Below are positions 23,501 through 31,362 of a stretch of 64,000 nucleotides of DNA, piece by piece (positions within the stretch are counted from its first letter, which is position 1; each line of letters opens with the position of its first letter). The stretch spans positions 1 to 64,000 of the forward strand of contig CALBAX010000120.1 of NCBI GenBank assembly GCA_937926875.1, written 5' to 3'. The notes under the pieces are model-generated. The model had not been told where the DNA came from and searched no databases. It saw nothing but the letters and a program-made list of their open reading frames with translations. The stretch is from an uncultured Desulfovibrio sp. (GTDB taxonomy: Bacteria; Desulfobacterota; Desulfovibrionia; Desulfovibrionales; Desulfovibrionaceae). Both the position numbers and the translations under genes were made by a program.

Positions 23501-23922
23501 GCAGCGATGTCCAGGCCGACGATGCGGGATGCCGCATCGGACTTGCGGGCGGCGGCAAGGGCCGTCACATAGTCAGGGCCCTTTTGTTGCGCGGTATCGT
23601 CCGAGATGAAGCCGCCGGATGTCGGGTCGGTCAGCTTCAGGCTGTTGTCACGGCTGGTCTCGATGCCGTCATCTTCGGTATAGCTCGTGACCGGGTTCTG
23701 TGTGTTGAAGGTCGCGCCGTTGATGGTCAGGTTGCCGTCGGACGTATAGCGTGCCTGATCCCCGGCATCGCCGTCGGACATGCGTGTGTACGTCCCCCCG
23801 TCGATGACTTTGTCCGCAGCCAGCGGCGTGCCGGGGACGCTCAATCCCGTCATCATAAAGGCGAAACAGCCGAGCAGCAGCGATGCGGAAATACTTCGTC
23901 GTGAAGGTATACCTGTAAACAT
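20560..23922 (-). CDS. Type V autotransporter with INGGTF-type repeat passenger
   Basis: A 1120-residue protein with a signal peptide (residues about 1-36, ending PLAADK). The long passenger (about 37-800) is built from many copies of a short motif of the form (L/I)TINGGTFxxxG, typical of a right-handed beta-helix such as pertactin-type passengers. The C-terminal region (about 840-1120) is an autotransporter beta-barrel, with WITALGGISNQGSDD, GGLAAGYAL and a terminal aromatic residue in RLGVEIRF for BAM recognition. It is probably a surface adhesin or matrix protein. It has its own AT-rich upstream region and a terminator. No protease or catalytic motif is seen. Confidence 0.92.
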   Translation of the reverse strand: MFTGIPSRRSISASLLLGCFAFMMTGLSVPGTPLAADKVIDGGTYTRMSDGDAGDQARYTSDGNLTINGATFNTQNPVTSYTEDDGIETSRDNSLKLTDPTSGGFISDDTAQQKGPDYVTALAAARKSDAASRIVGLDIAAGKDLTINSGTFSLAGANEKHFSGENITINGGTFNMSEAYTTFTSAGGITINNGEFNLVGTKEWAQYDVTRDRWVLGTRLTFNTGEGDIVLGRAGAADGPVFNIKDSLFMAVPAGAGSMVLNSGAINVEGTFRSSLLHAGTDLTMNGGSLRVTSTQELFDDPVEVQSMLTVPNLTINDGTVAVHNADINGENSITLNGGTYDLSGTSVINSNGTYGEKPSVDGKGRLDINGGTFVMSGSTLFRGNTALNITDGTFAYEGTPDGRHGTVNGNTFNIPYGFTLESGSTLAVSGGDFTLTGLDRKRFTGQDIAISGGNFQLSNGYTELYADNKLEITGGNISLIGQEGYTVYDEGRGKDLLGTRLTLSAGNGGVVFGDASGGPTLTAVDALVMMAQDKAPTTITFNNGNYSIIGVTRLSSLDTNASDLIINGGTFYTDHAGNGSSATTVINGGTFETVNGGYWGTRGGGDFNINSGTFSFDGTSGISASTGGGSLNIKGGSFDFMAGSYLQAAKSDIKFDMNLTGGTFSMALDPSTGKALHMDAGTGALSLDRKLALHVSNAATLAAGTYTVADFAAATGGVSLTENGVAASGENWTDDLFATTHVRGSGNSAALVVDVKNKTDVISSLPGNRNVRANAAAFDRILSNADGLSAAYLNGLSGMSPEGAAESLRQLSGENTLNSGYANINQLNLFREGIRNGVKGLAPTDEPRSQMWITALGGISNQGSDDSISGFDSYTGGLAAGYALTMRKALVGVGLAYIDTDVYSRDDLNHTDMRSWVGSLYAALDLDPVRLEADVMYGQGYNESETSFTGLPDAEGDYNSYFWGFGARASYNFLFNEGATRLTPYVGIEYASVTQDAYTESGPLGRHFDVDRLERWTLPVGIELQHDFVIDDEKSVSTCIGIGYARDLNDSQAEASVYLGPNSAPLRVHGVEMGKDALRYNAGVSFNVNDTVSIFGQYNGETRSNYTDNSFRLGVEIRF

Positions 23923-24120
23923 ATGTTCCCCCCTGTATACCTGCTTAGATATTTCTCCATGATCCCGGGCGGGCTTTGAACCTCCTTGTAAAAAATGAGC
24001 CCATGAATAGAACCTATTGTGGGGGGAAGTCTTTGTAAATCAGAAAAAGATAAATATCTTTAAAACGTTATGTTCAATAAGAAAAGGGATTGAAATTAGT
24101 ACTAATTACCATCTTTTGTG
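23923..24120. other. AT-rich promoter region of the autotransporter
   Basis: A 198-bp spacer much poorer in GC than the flanking genes. It must hold the autotransporter promoter and the 3' end of the MFS transcript. No single -35/-10 pair stands out. Confidence 0.45.
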
Positions 24121-25350
24121 TCATTCCTGCTGTTCCCTGCGGTCCCAGAGGGCCAGACGCAGGCGGTCGAGGACCATGAAACCGCCGCTGCACAGCACCA
24201 TGAAGGCCGCTGCCATGAAGACGCCCCGGTAGCCGAAACCGGCATGGATCACGGCGCCGCCCAGCAGGGGCCCCAGCATGCCGCTGGCATCGAAGGTGAG
24301 CATCATCACATTGGAGTTGATGGAGCGCGTGGCGTCCGTGGAGCGGTCGTAGATGGTGGCCGCCAGCAAAGGATAGAGCAGGCCCAGGCCGATGCCGTAC
24401 AGGATGGTCAGGGGCAGGAAGGCCCAGAGGGGGCCCCAGGCCAGGCCGGTCATGCTGATGGCCAGGGCCACGGCACAAAGGGGCACGATGCGGTAGCGGG
24501 GCAGGGTATCCAGCACATGGCCGCCGAACAGGCGCACCAGGATGATGGTGGTGGTGTAGCCCATGAAGAACATGGCCGGGGTGGCGCCGGTGGTCACGCA
24601 CAGGCCCTTCATGAAGTAGATGGCCAGGGCCGTCATGATGCTGAAGGAAAGGCAGGCCAGATAGATGCAGCCCAGACCGGAATGGGTCATGGAATACAGG
24701 ATGGCCCGCGGCGTCATCTGGTTTTTGGCCGTATCGGCGGAGATCTCGGGCTTGCGCAGCTTGGGGGCCAGGGGCACGAGCATGCACAGGGCGGGGATGG
24801 CCAGCACGGCCATGAGGGCGAACAGGCGGGGCTCACCGCCCAGCAGGGGCAGGATCTGCTCGCCCACGGCCGGGATGATGGAATAGGGCAGCAGGGTGGT
24901 CAGGGAGAAGATGGCGAAGCCCCGGGCGCTCTGGCCCTTGGGGATGCAGCTGACCAGCACGGCCACCACACAGCTGGAGTAGACCGCCAGCGAGATGCCC
25001 TGGGCGATGCGCAGGCCAAGGATCAGCCAGATGCTGTCGGGCCCGTGGATGAAGGGATAGGCCAGCATGATGCAGCTGGAAAGGCAGATGGTGACCAGCA
25101 GGGCAGGCAGCTTGCTGCGCGAGAGCAGGACGATGCTGGCCAGGGGCCGCCAGAGCAGGACCATGGCGAACAGGGCCGAGAGCAGGATGCCGCGCCAGTT
25201 GGGGCTGACCTGCAATCCTTCCAGCCATTGTTCGAAGCAGTAGAAGACGGCCATATAGCTGTTGTTGCACATGGCCATGCAGAAAAGCAGGATGAAATCG
25301 CGGCTGAAGAGCGTCTGTTTTTTTTCGTTGTCGGGCAGCGTGGGGAGCAT
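24121..25350 (-). CDS. MFS transporter
   Basis: A 409-residue major facilitator protein with 12 predicted transmembrane helices. Residues 20-60 form the first helix pair after a charged N-terminus (FSRDFILLFCMAMCNNSYM). The loop 2-3 region reads FAMVLLWRPLASIVL, and a long central loop falls near 205-225. The start is the ATG at 25350, since upstream residues in the frame look non-coding. The FSRDF opening resembles YfcJ/arabinose-efflux-like exporters, but the substrate is not predictable. A GTTGCGTCCGCAAC inverted repeat lies 55 bp before the start. It is probably an exporter. Confidence 0.85.
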   Translation of the reverse strand: MLPTLPDNEKKQTLFSRDFILLFCMAMCNNSYMAVFYCFEQWLEGLQVSPNWRGILLSALFAMVLLWRPLASIVLLSRSKLPALLVTICLSSCIMLAYPFIHGPDSIWLILGLRIAQGISLAVYSSCVVAVLVSCIPKGQSARGFAIFSLTTLLPYSIIPAVGEQILPLLGGEPRLFALMAVLAIPALCMLVPLAPKLRKPEISADTAKNQMTPRAILYSMTHSGLGCIYLACLSFSIMTALAIYFMKGLCVTTGATPAMFFMGYTTTIILVRLFGGHVLDTLPRYRIVPLCAVALAISMTGLAWGPLWAFLPLTILYGIGLGLLYPLLAATIYDRSTDATRSINSNVMMLTFDASGMLGPLLGGAVIHAGFGYRGVFMAAAFMVLCSGGFMVLDRLRLALWDRREQQE

Positions 25351-25403
25351 GGGAGACCGCCTTGCTGAAAGGGAGAGGGAGACGAGACAATCTAAGGCTA
25401 TTT

Positions 25404-25419
25404 GGTTGCGTCCGCAACC
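25404..25419. promoter_or_regulatory. Inverted repeat upstream of the MFS transporter
   Basis: GGTTGCG-TC-CGCAACC, a perfect 7-2-7 inverted repeat. Its core 14-mer differs by one base from the site at 7942-7955 upstream of the FMN dehydrogenase. Confidence 0.5.
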
Positions 25420-25469
25420 CGATCCGCGCAAAAAAGTGGTCCCTCTGCCGGAAGAGGGCGGAACAGGAA

Positions 25470-25491
25470 AGCCCCTCCACGGGGAGGGGCT
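25470..25491 (-). terminator. Terminator of the PEP-synthase-like gene
   Basis: Perfect 9-bp stem AGCCCCTCC / GGAGGGGCT with a 4-nt loop, 31 bp after the stop. The T tract is short. A second small stem (CCCTCT / AGAGGG) follows at 25441-25458. Confidence 0.6.
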
Positions 25492-25521
25492 CCATGACAG
25501 GATACGGTCCTTCGCCGGGGA

Positions 25522-28092
25522 TCAGTGATACTCGCCGTTGAGGAACTTCATGGCATAGCCGTGCACGGCCGCATCGGAGGTCATGAGCATGTCCATCTGG
25601 CGGGTCATGATGAGCAGGCGGCCCAGCTGGTCCAGACGCGAAAGGATGTCCAGACGGGGATACTTCTGGTAGCGGGCGCGGATGCGGTCGCCCACCACTT
25701 CCACGGTGAAGCCCAGCTCCGACAGGATGACCCCGATACAGCGCACGCGCCGTTCGCGCTGCACGCTGCCGGCCGCACCGCCGGCGAATTCGAAGCGGAT
25801 GTAGTTCTTGCTCAGGGTCTCGCCGCACCAGCTGTCCAGGATGGCGTAGTGATAGCCCACGCGCGAGGAGAAGTTCACATAACGGTCCGAGACGATGGCG
25901 TAGCTGCGGTCGCCGAAACGCTGGCCGCCCTGCTGGTTGCCGCCGCTCATGTTCTGGCTCATGACCGACAAAAAGCCCCGCATGTTGATGGGGCGGGGGC
26001 CACGGGCCTGGACGGCAGGATTGAGCATGCCGGACAGCACCTCCGCGAACGGCTCGCTGATGACGTCCTCGGGCGTGACGCGGCGGGATTCGGGATTCTT
26101 GAGGCCGCCGCCGAGGTCGATGACATACAGGTCCAGCGGCACCGGACAGACCAGCTGGCTGGCCGCGCCCATGCTGCCTTCGGTGACGCTGTCGGAGATG
26201 AGGAACATCTCGCTGTAGCTTTTTTCGTGGGCGTAGCGCATGACGTCGTGCAGCGAGGTACAGTTGGCCGGGCTGAAGAGCTCGGAGTGCGGGTCCACCA
26301 GATGCAGGGGCATGATGTAGCTGGCGATGCGGCGCAGCAGGATCAGGGCCGGGGTGTCCGCAGTGGGACGGCGGGGTTGCAGGCGCAGGGCCAGCAGCTC
26401 GGGGATCTCGCCCCTGAACACGCGTCCGCCGATGGCGTCCACGGTCACGATCTCTCCCTCTTCCAGCAAACTGGTGGCGCCGGGCAGGTTGATGACCGTG
26501 GGCATGCCGAATTCACGGCAGACAGAGGCCATGTGGCCGGTGAGGCTGCCGGTCTCGGCGATGATGGCCGAGGCCCTCTGCATGGCGACCATGGCATCGG
26601 GAGAGGTGTGGTGCAGGAGCATGACAGCGCCTTCGGGGAAGTGGGTGAGGTCCTGTGAGGGCTGCACATGGATGACCGGGCCGCAGCCCACCCCCTTGGC
26701 CGCCACTTCGCCGCCGCTGAGCAGAGGGCGCAGGTGCGAGAGCGCCGGGGCCGTCACCTCGCTGACCGAGGCGTCCAGGCCCATGGGCCGGGTCTGGAGC
26801 AGGATGATCTGGTCGTCTTCGTCCACGGCCCATTCCACGTCCTGCGGGTACTGGTAATGGCGCTCCAGTTCCAGCGCCATGGAGGCCAGCTGCTGCGCCT
26901 GCTCGTGCGACAGGCTGGGCACGTTGCGCAGGCTTTCGGGCACGTCCTCTTCCTTGCTCTCCACGCCATGGCGCCCGGGAGCCAGCACGAGGCGGATCTC
27001 CTTGTGGGCGATGGTCTCCTGCTGGATGCGCAGGTTGGCGCGCGAGACCAGCCAGTTGTCCGGGGTGGCCGTGCCGTCCACCACCATCTCTCCCAGGCCC
27101 CAGGTGCCCTGGATCATGACGCAGTTGGAACGCAGATCCACGGGATGACGGGAGAAGGCCACGCCCGCCGCCTTGGCCTGCACCATCTTGAGGCAGCACA
27201 TGCCCATGCTGGTGGCGTCCAGCGGGTAGCCGTTGCGGGCGCGGTAGGCCAGGGCACGGGGCGAGAACAGGCTGGCCAGCACGCGCTTGAAGGCCGTGGG
27301 CAGGCTCTCGCGCGTGACACCGAGGATGCTCAGGTACTGGCCGGCAAAGGACTGCACCCCGTCCTCGTCCACGGCACTGGAACGCAGGGCGGCCTGCACC
27401 TGGCTTCCCTTGCCGAACGCCTCGTCCCAGCCGTCGAGCAGGGCTTTTTCCACTTCTTCGGGCAGGGGGGCCTCCAGGATCAGGTTCTGCACGGTACGGG
27501 CAGCGTCCTGCAGGCTGTGGGGCACGTCGGCGTCCACCTTGCACAAGGTTGAGTGGATCTTCTTGAACAGGCCGCTGGGGCGCAGCAGGGCCAGGCTGCT
27601 GGCCTGGATGGTCACCGCGAAGCCGGGAGGCACGGGCATGTCCAGCATGTTGCTCAGTTCGCCCAGGTTGGCGTTCTTGCCGCCCACGCTGTAGCCCATG
27701 CTGGCGTCCACTTCCGTCAGGGGCAGGATGAGCGCATTGACGTCGCCGCGTGTGTGCTTCTCCAGCTCGTTCTCGATGCGCTGCCCTATGGCAGCCACGC
27801 TTTTTTCCAGATCCTTGTAGCGGTTGCGCGACATGTCGTTGAGGCAGGCCGCCATGCGTTCGCAGTGGAAGATCGCCTTGCGGGCGATGCGCCGTACCTG
27901 ATGGGTCTCCAGATGTTTGTCGCCCCGCTGGGCCGCGTCCAGCTTGGCCAGGATGGCGGCCAGGTCCGCATTGGACTGGAGCAGCTCGTTGAAGGAGGCG
28001 TAGCGGCGGCCGAAAGCGGCCATGGCCTGTTCGCGGCTGATGCGCGGCTCCAGGCCAAACAGGCGTTTGAGGATATCGATGGTCGTGGTCAT
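25522..28092 (-). CDS. PEP synthase-like phosphotransferase with novel C-terminal domain
   Basis: An 856-residue protein. Residues 1-120 are helical. About 125-440 is the ATP-grasp PPDK/PEP-synthase nucleotide domain, with SVGGKNANLGELS, RSSAVDEDGVQSFAGQY and QTRPMGLD. About 460-565 is the swivelling phosphohistidine domain with His520 in ETGSLTGHMAS. The usual PEP/pyruvate TIM barrel is missing. Instead about 290 unrecognised residues follow, including MSQNMSGGNQQGGQRFGDRSYAI. This resembles the way rifampicin phosphotransferases reuse the two ATP domains with a different acceptor domain. AAGGAAG precedes the ATG at 28092. It lies just downstream of a sigma-54 activator gene. The acceptor is unknown. 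Confidence 0.8.
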   Translation of the reverse strand: MTTTIDILKRLFGLEPRISREQAMAAFGRRYASFNELLQSNADLAAILAKLDAAQRGDKHLETHQVRRIARKAIFHCERMAACLNDMSRNRYKDLEKSVAAIGQRIENELEKHTRGDVNALILPLTEVDASMGYSVGGKNANLGELSNMLDMPVPPGFAVTIQASSLALLRPSGLFKKIHSTLCKVDADVPHSLQDAARTVQNLILEAPLPEEVEKALLDGWDEAFGKGSQVQAALRSSAVDEDGVQSFAGQYLSILGVTRESLPTAFKRVLASLFSPRALAYRARNGYPLDATSMGMCCLKMVQAKAAGVAFSRHPVDLRSNCVMIQGTWGLGEMVVDGTATPDNWLVSRANLRIQQETIAHKEIRLVLAPGRHGVESKEEDVPESLRNVPSLSHEQAQQLASMALELERHYQYPQDVEWAVDEDDQIILLQTRPMGLDASVSEVTAPALSHLRPLLSGGEVAAKGVGCGPVIHVQPSQDLTHFPEGAVMLLHHTSPDAMVAMQRASAIIAETGSLTGHMASVCREFGMPTVINLPGATSLLEEGEIVTVDAIGGRVFRGEIPELLALRLQPRRPTADTPALILLRRIASYIMPLHLVDPHSELFSPANCTSLHDVMRYAHEKSYSEMFLISDSVTEGSMGAASQLVCPVPLDLYVIDLGGGLKNPESRRVTPEDVISEPFAEVLSGMLNPAVQARGPRPINMRGFLSVMSQNMSGGNQQGGQRFGDRSYAIVSDRYVNFSSRVGYHYAILDSWCGETLSKNYIRFEFAGGAAGSVQRERRVRCIGVILSELGFTVEVVGDRIRARYQKYPRLDILSRLDQLGRLLIMTRQMDMLMTSDAAVHGYAMKFLNGEYH

Positions 28093-28243
28093 GGAACTTC
28101 CTTTTGCTTCCCCAGGCAGGGCATGGAAGGCAGACGGCGCAGGCACGCCCGCCTGCTCCTGGAGGCCGGGCCGTCCGGGGCAGTCCGGCCGGTATCCGGC
28201 AGGCAGCCGCAGCGGCCTGCCATCAGGTGCCGGAAGGGCTGCC

Positions 28244-30808
28244 TCAGGCGCGGAACCCGCGTGCTGCCGGCAACACTATATAGCGTTGGGCCGGGCCGCG
28301 TCCTTCCCTGCGGACAAGGCCCAGGCGGACCAGTATCTGCAGGTCATACTGGGCGGTACGCATGGAGATGTCCTTGCCTGCCATGTCCTGGTATTCCTGC
28401 CGGCTGATGCTGCCGAGCTCCACGATGTGGGGCAGCAGCCGGGCAAGGCGGGCATTGAGGCGCGGCTGAGGCTCTTCCGCAAGGGGCGCTGTGCCTTGCC
28501 CGCTTTCAGCCGGAGCTGGCTGGGCAGCAGGAAGCTCCGCCGTTCCCGCAGTCTCGCTGAGGGGCTGCCTGGTGTCGGTCCGCGCGGGCGGACAGGAGAG
28601 CTTGCCGCGTTCCGGTCGCGCAATGTCCCCGGGAAGGGTGTCCGATCCCAACTGGATATTTTCTGCAAAAATGAGGCCATTTTCGCAAAAAGCCAGGGCC
28701 CGGGTCAGGCAGTTCTGCAATTCGCGCACGTTGCCCGGCCAGTGGTACTCCTGGAGCTTGCGCAGGGCGCCGCGGCTGAGGCGCGGTGTGGGCAGGCCCT
28801 GGGATTCCGCAGCCCGGGTCAGGAAGAAGACGGCCAGCAGGGGCAGGTCGGACTTGCGGCGGCGCAGGGGGGGCGTGCGGATGGTGATGACGGCCAGGCG
28901 GTAATAGAGGTCCTCGCGGAAGGAGCCTTCCTGGGCGTCCTGCAGCAGCTCCGCGTTGGTGGCGGCGATGATGCGGGTATCGAAGGGCACGTCCTCGTCG
29001 CTGCCCAGCGGCCGGATCATGCGGGTGGAGAGCGCACGCAGCAGGGCCTGCTGGACCTTGGGGGCCGCGTTGCCGATCTCGTCCAGCATCAGGGTGCCGC
29101 CCTCGGCCGTGAGGAAGGCGCCCTTGCGGGGCTGGCGCGCTTCGGTGAAGGCGCCCTTGACGTGGCCGAACAGGGTGTCCATGAGCAGGTTCTCGTCCAG
29201 GGCGCCGCAATTGATGGTGATGAAGGGGCCGTTGGCCCGGGGGCTGGCCTGGTGGATGGCCGCCGAGACCAGCTCCTTGCCGGTGCCCGTCTCGCCGATG
29301 ACGAGGACGTCGGCCATGGTGGGCGCGGCCTTGAGTATGTTGGCGCGCAGGTCCTGCATGGCGGCGGAGGTGCCGACGAGGCCGTTTTCGGGGATGTCGT
29401 CCAGCTCCGGCATGTTCTCGGCAGGTTCGCGCGCCCAGCGGGCATCCTGCATGAGCTGCTGGTTGAGCTGTTCCTCCTCGCTGCGGCGCAGGCGGTGGAG
29501 CAGGGCGTTGATGGCGTCTTTGAGCTGTTCGAGCTCGCGGGGCATGGGCGGCAGCACCAGCGGGTTGGAGCTGTGGCTGTCGATGCGCAGGTTCACTTCA
29601 TTGGACAGGCGGCGCAGGCGCTTGGTGGTGCCGCGTGCCAGCCAGGTCAGGCCCAGGCCCAGCAGGCAGATGCCGGCCAGCAGGCAGATGCCGTAGATGC
29701 CGATGATCTGTATGCCGGTGCGGGTGGCGGTGAAGCTGGTGTCCAGCACGGCCAGGCCGCCCATGATGGTGCGCGGGCTGTCCGGGTTGGCGGCAAAGGT
29801 GACGGGCGCGAAGCTGACGCCTTCCACGGCGTTGTTCTCATGGCCCCAGGCATCGCTGTTGTCCAGGAAGATCTGGCCGGAATGCCCGCCCTGGACGCTG
29901 GAGACCATGGACCAGTAGCTGACATGGTTGGGGCCGGGCCGGAAGGCGGTGCTGAAGCCGGCGCGGCCGAACTCGCCCTGGAAGCCCGCACGGAGCGAAT
30001 CACTGTTGAGGCGCCCGCTGGCCTCGTCCGCCTCCAGGTTCTCGGACTGGAAGAGCATCCAGCCCTGGTTGTCGAAAAAGATGCTGCGGATGCGGGTCTC
30101 GTCGTCGGCAGTACGCAGGGGGGCGGACGACGACGAGAACATGCTGATGGCGTCACGCAGGACGGTCAGGTCCAGGGAAAGGATGAGCATGCCCTGGAAG
30201 ACGCCCTGGGCATCGTAGATGGGCGTGGAGAAGCGGATGACGTAAAGGGGGATGCTTTGCACGGAATCGTTGAGCGGGACCATGGAATAGACCACTTCCA
30301 GGGGCTGGCTGACCTGCACATGGCCGGGGCGCTGGGCCGCGCTCAGGCTGGTGAAGGGGTTGCCCACGGTGGCGGAGGCGATGTCGGGAGGGATGGAGAT
30401 GATCTCGCCGCCGTAGCTGAGCAGCAGATAGCGCTGGGAAGGATCCGTGCCCATGAAGGCCACCTCGCGATAGCGCAGGCCTTCGGCACGCACGCGGAAC
30501 TGGAGGCGCCGCACCATGTCTTTGGGATCCATGGAGCCCGCGGCCAGGATGAGGAGCTGGTTTCTGGTCTCTGTGAGAATTTGCTCAAGCGAAAGGCTCA
30601 TGGCCTGGGCCTGCAACTGGGCATTGCGGGCTATTGCGCGATTGACAAGAGCTTCGATACTGCGCCCTGTTGCGAGGAAAACAAGTAATAAAACCAGCGT
30701 CAAAAGCGGTAAACCGAGCAAAAGCATGCGGCTTGTCATGCTGCGGTTGACGAAGAACCGGGTGGTTTCCAGCGAATTTCCCAGGACGGGTCTGGACCAG
30801 ATGCGCAT
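28244..30808 (-). CDS. Membrane-bound sigma-54 activator with periplasmic sensor and winged-helix-like C-terminus
   Basis: An 854-residue regulator. TM1 is at about 27-47. A periplasmic Cache-like sensor spans about 50-360 and TM2 about 366-391, followed by a HAMP-like linker. The AAA+ sigma-54 domain covers about 470-720: Walker A GETGTGKE (505-512), the sigma-contact loop GAFTEA (552-557) in place of GAFTGA, and PGNVREL near 691. Instead of a Fis-type helix-turn-helix, the end (about 785-854, SRQEYQDMAGKDISMRTAQYDL... then LVRREGRGPAQRY) looks like a winged helix. It diverges from a sigma-54 promoter at 30936 and probably controls the TauE/SafE operon. Confidence 0.88.
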   Translation of the reverse strand: MRIWSRPVLGNSLETTRFFVNRSMTSRMLLLGLPLLTLVLLLVFLATGRSIEALVNRAIARNAQLQAQAMSLSLEQILTETRNQLLILAAGSMDPKDMVRRLQFRVRAEGLRYREVAFMGTDPSQRYLLLSYGGEIISIPPDIASATVGNPFTSLSAAQRPGHVQVSQPLEVVYSMVPLNDSVQSIPLYVIRFSTPIYDAQGVFQGMLILSLDLTVLRDAISMFSSSSAPLRTADDETRIRSIFFDNQGWMLFQSENLEADEASGRLNSDSLRAGFQGEFGRAGFSTAFRPGPNHVSYWSMVSSVQGGHSGQIFLDNSDAWGHENNAVEGVSFAPVTFAANPDSPRTIMGGLAVLDTSFTATRTGIQIIGIYGICLLAGICLLGLGLTWLARGTTKRLRRLSNEVNLRIDSHSSNPLVLPPMPRELEQLKDAINALLHRLRRSEEEQLNQQLMQDARWAREPAENMPELDDIPENGLVGTSAAMQDLRANILKAAPTMADVLVIGETGTGKELVSAAIHQASPRANGPFITINCGALDENLLMDTLFGHVKGAFTEARQPRKGAFLTAEGGTLMLDEIGNAAPKVQQALLRALSTRMIRPLGSDEDVPFDTRIIAATNAELLQDAQEGSFREDLYYRLAVITIRTPPLRRRKSDLPLLAVFFLTRAAESQGLPTPRLSRGALRKLQEYHWPGNVRELQNCLTRALAFCENGLIFAENIQLGSDTLPGDIARPERGKLSCPPARTDTRQPLSETAGTAELPAAQPAPAESGQGTAPLAEEPQPRLNARLARLLPHIVELGSISRQEYQDMAGKDISMRTAQYDLQILVRLGLVRREGRGPAQRYIVLPAARGFRA

Positions 30809-30862
30809 ACATCCTCCCGATAACGCAAAAAACGTGCAATTTCCCTAAAAATCTATCCGCAA

Positions 30863-30878
30863 TGCGCAGTTTGCGCAA
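30863..30878. promoter_or_regulatory. Possible upstream activating sequence
   Basis: TGCGCA (30863-30868) and TTGCGCAA (30871-30878), two palindromic copies of the same core, about 60-70 bp upstream of the -24 element. This is where an NtrC-type activator would bind. Confidence 0.4.
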
Positions 30879-30935
30879 GTAAAAAAACGCTTCAGAGTGT
30901 TGCTAATCAAGGCTTCCTTTATTTTTTAGCGAAAT

Positions 30936-30952
30936 TGGCACGAGTGTTGCTT
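30936..30952 (+). promoter_or_regulatory. Sigma-54 promoter of the TauE/SafE operon
   Basis: TGGCAC, 5 bp, TTGCTT: a full match to the -24/-12 consensus. The -12 C is at 30950, so transcription should start near 30962, leaving a 77-nt leader before the first gene at 31039. Confidence 0.85.
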
Positions 30953-31038
30953 AAAGCGAGCATGTGAAGTTTAGGACGAATGGTCCTGCCGTGGGACGCA
31001 GGATCTGGATGTAACAACCCCAAGACCCGGAGGAGAAC

Positions 31039-31344
31039 ATGAAAATGATGCGCAAGCTCTGGACAGCCATTGCGGGCAGCTTCGTCATGCTGCTGGTCAT
31101 GATGCCTTCCCTGGCCCTGGCTGCCAAGAAGGCAGCGGCAAACGTGGTCATCGTGGCCGATACCCGCCGCCTGGACGGTATCATGCTGTGGTGGGCGCAG
31201 ATGTACAATGACAGCCATCTGTACTTCACCATCCTGACCATCATCATCATCCCGACGGTCGGCTGCATCTTCGGCTTCCTGGCCGACGTTGTGATGTCGC
31301 ACATCGGTATCGACCTCAAGCACCGCGAGCTGGCTGAACACTAG
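31039..31344 (+). CDS. Small membrane protein preceding TauE/SafE exporter
   Basis: A 101-residue protein. It begins with a signal-like hydrophobic stretch (about 8-28, ending ALA) and has a second membrane segment at about 63-85 (FTILTIIIIPTVGCIFGFLADVV). Between them lies a short segment with LWWAQMYNDSH. The short end HIGIDLKHRELAEH is charged. GGAGGAG precedes the ATG at 31039. It is first in a three-gene sigma-54 operon and lies 18 bp before the TauE/SafE gene, so a partner or assembly role for the exporter is likely. No named family is recognised. Confidence 0.8.
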   Translation: MKMMRKLWTAIAGSFVMLLVMMPSLALAAKKAAANVVIVADTRRLDGIMLWWAQMYNDSHLYFTILTIIIIPTVGCIFGFLADVVMSHIGIDLKHRELAEH

Positions 31345-31362
31345 GCCGGAAGGGAGGAAAAC

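Noticed and set aside
20542..23904. A 1120-codon open frame on the plus strand, antisense to the autotransporter
   Set aside because: It is the reverse-frame shadow of a real gene with strongly biased third positions. It has no signal peptide, domain or ribosome site, and its residue composition (Val/Gly/Ala/His) is typical of antisense frames.
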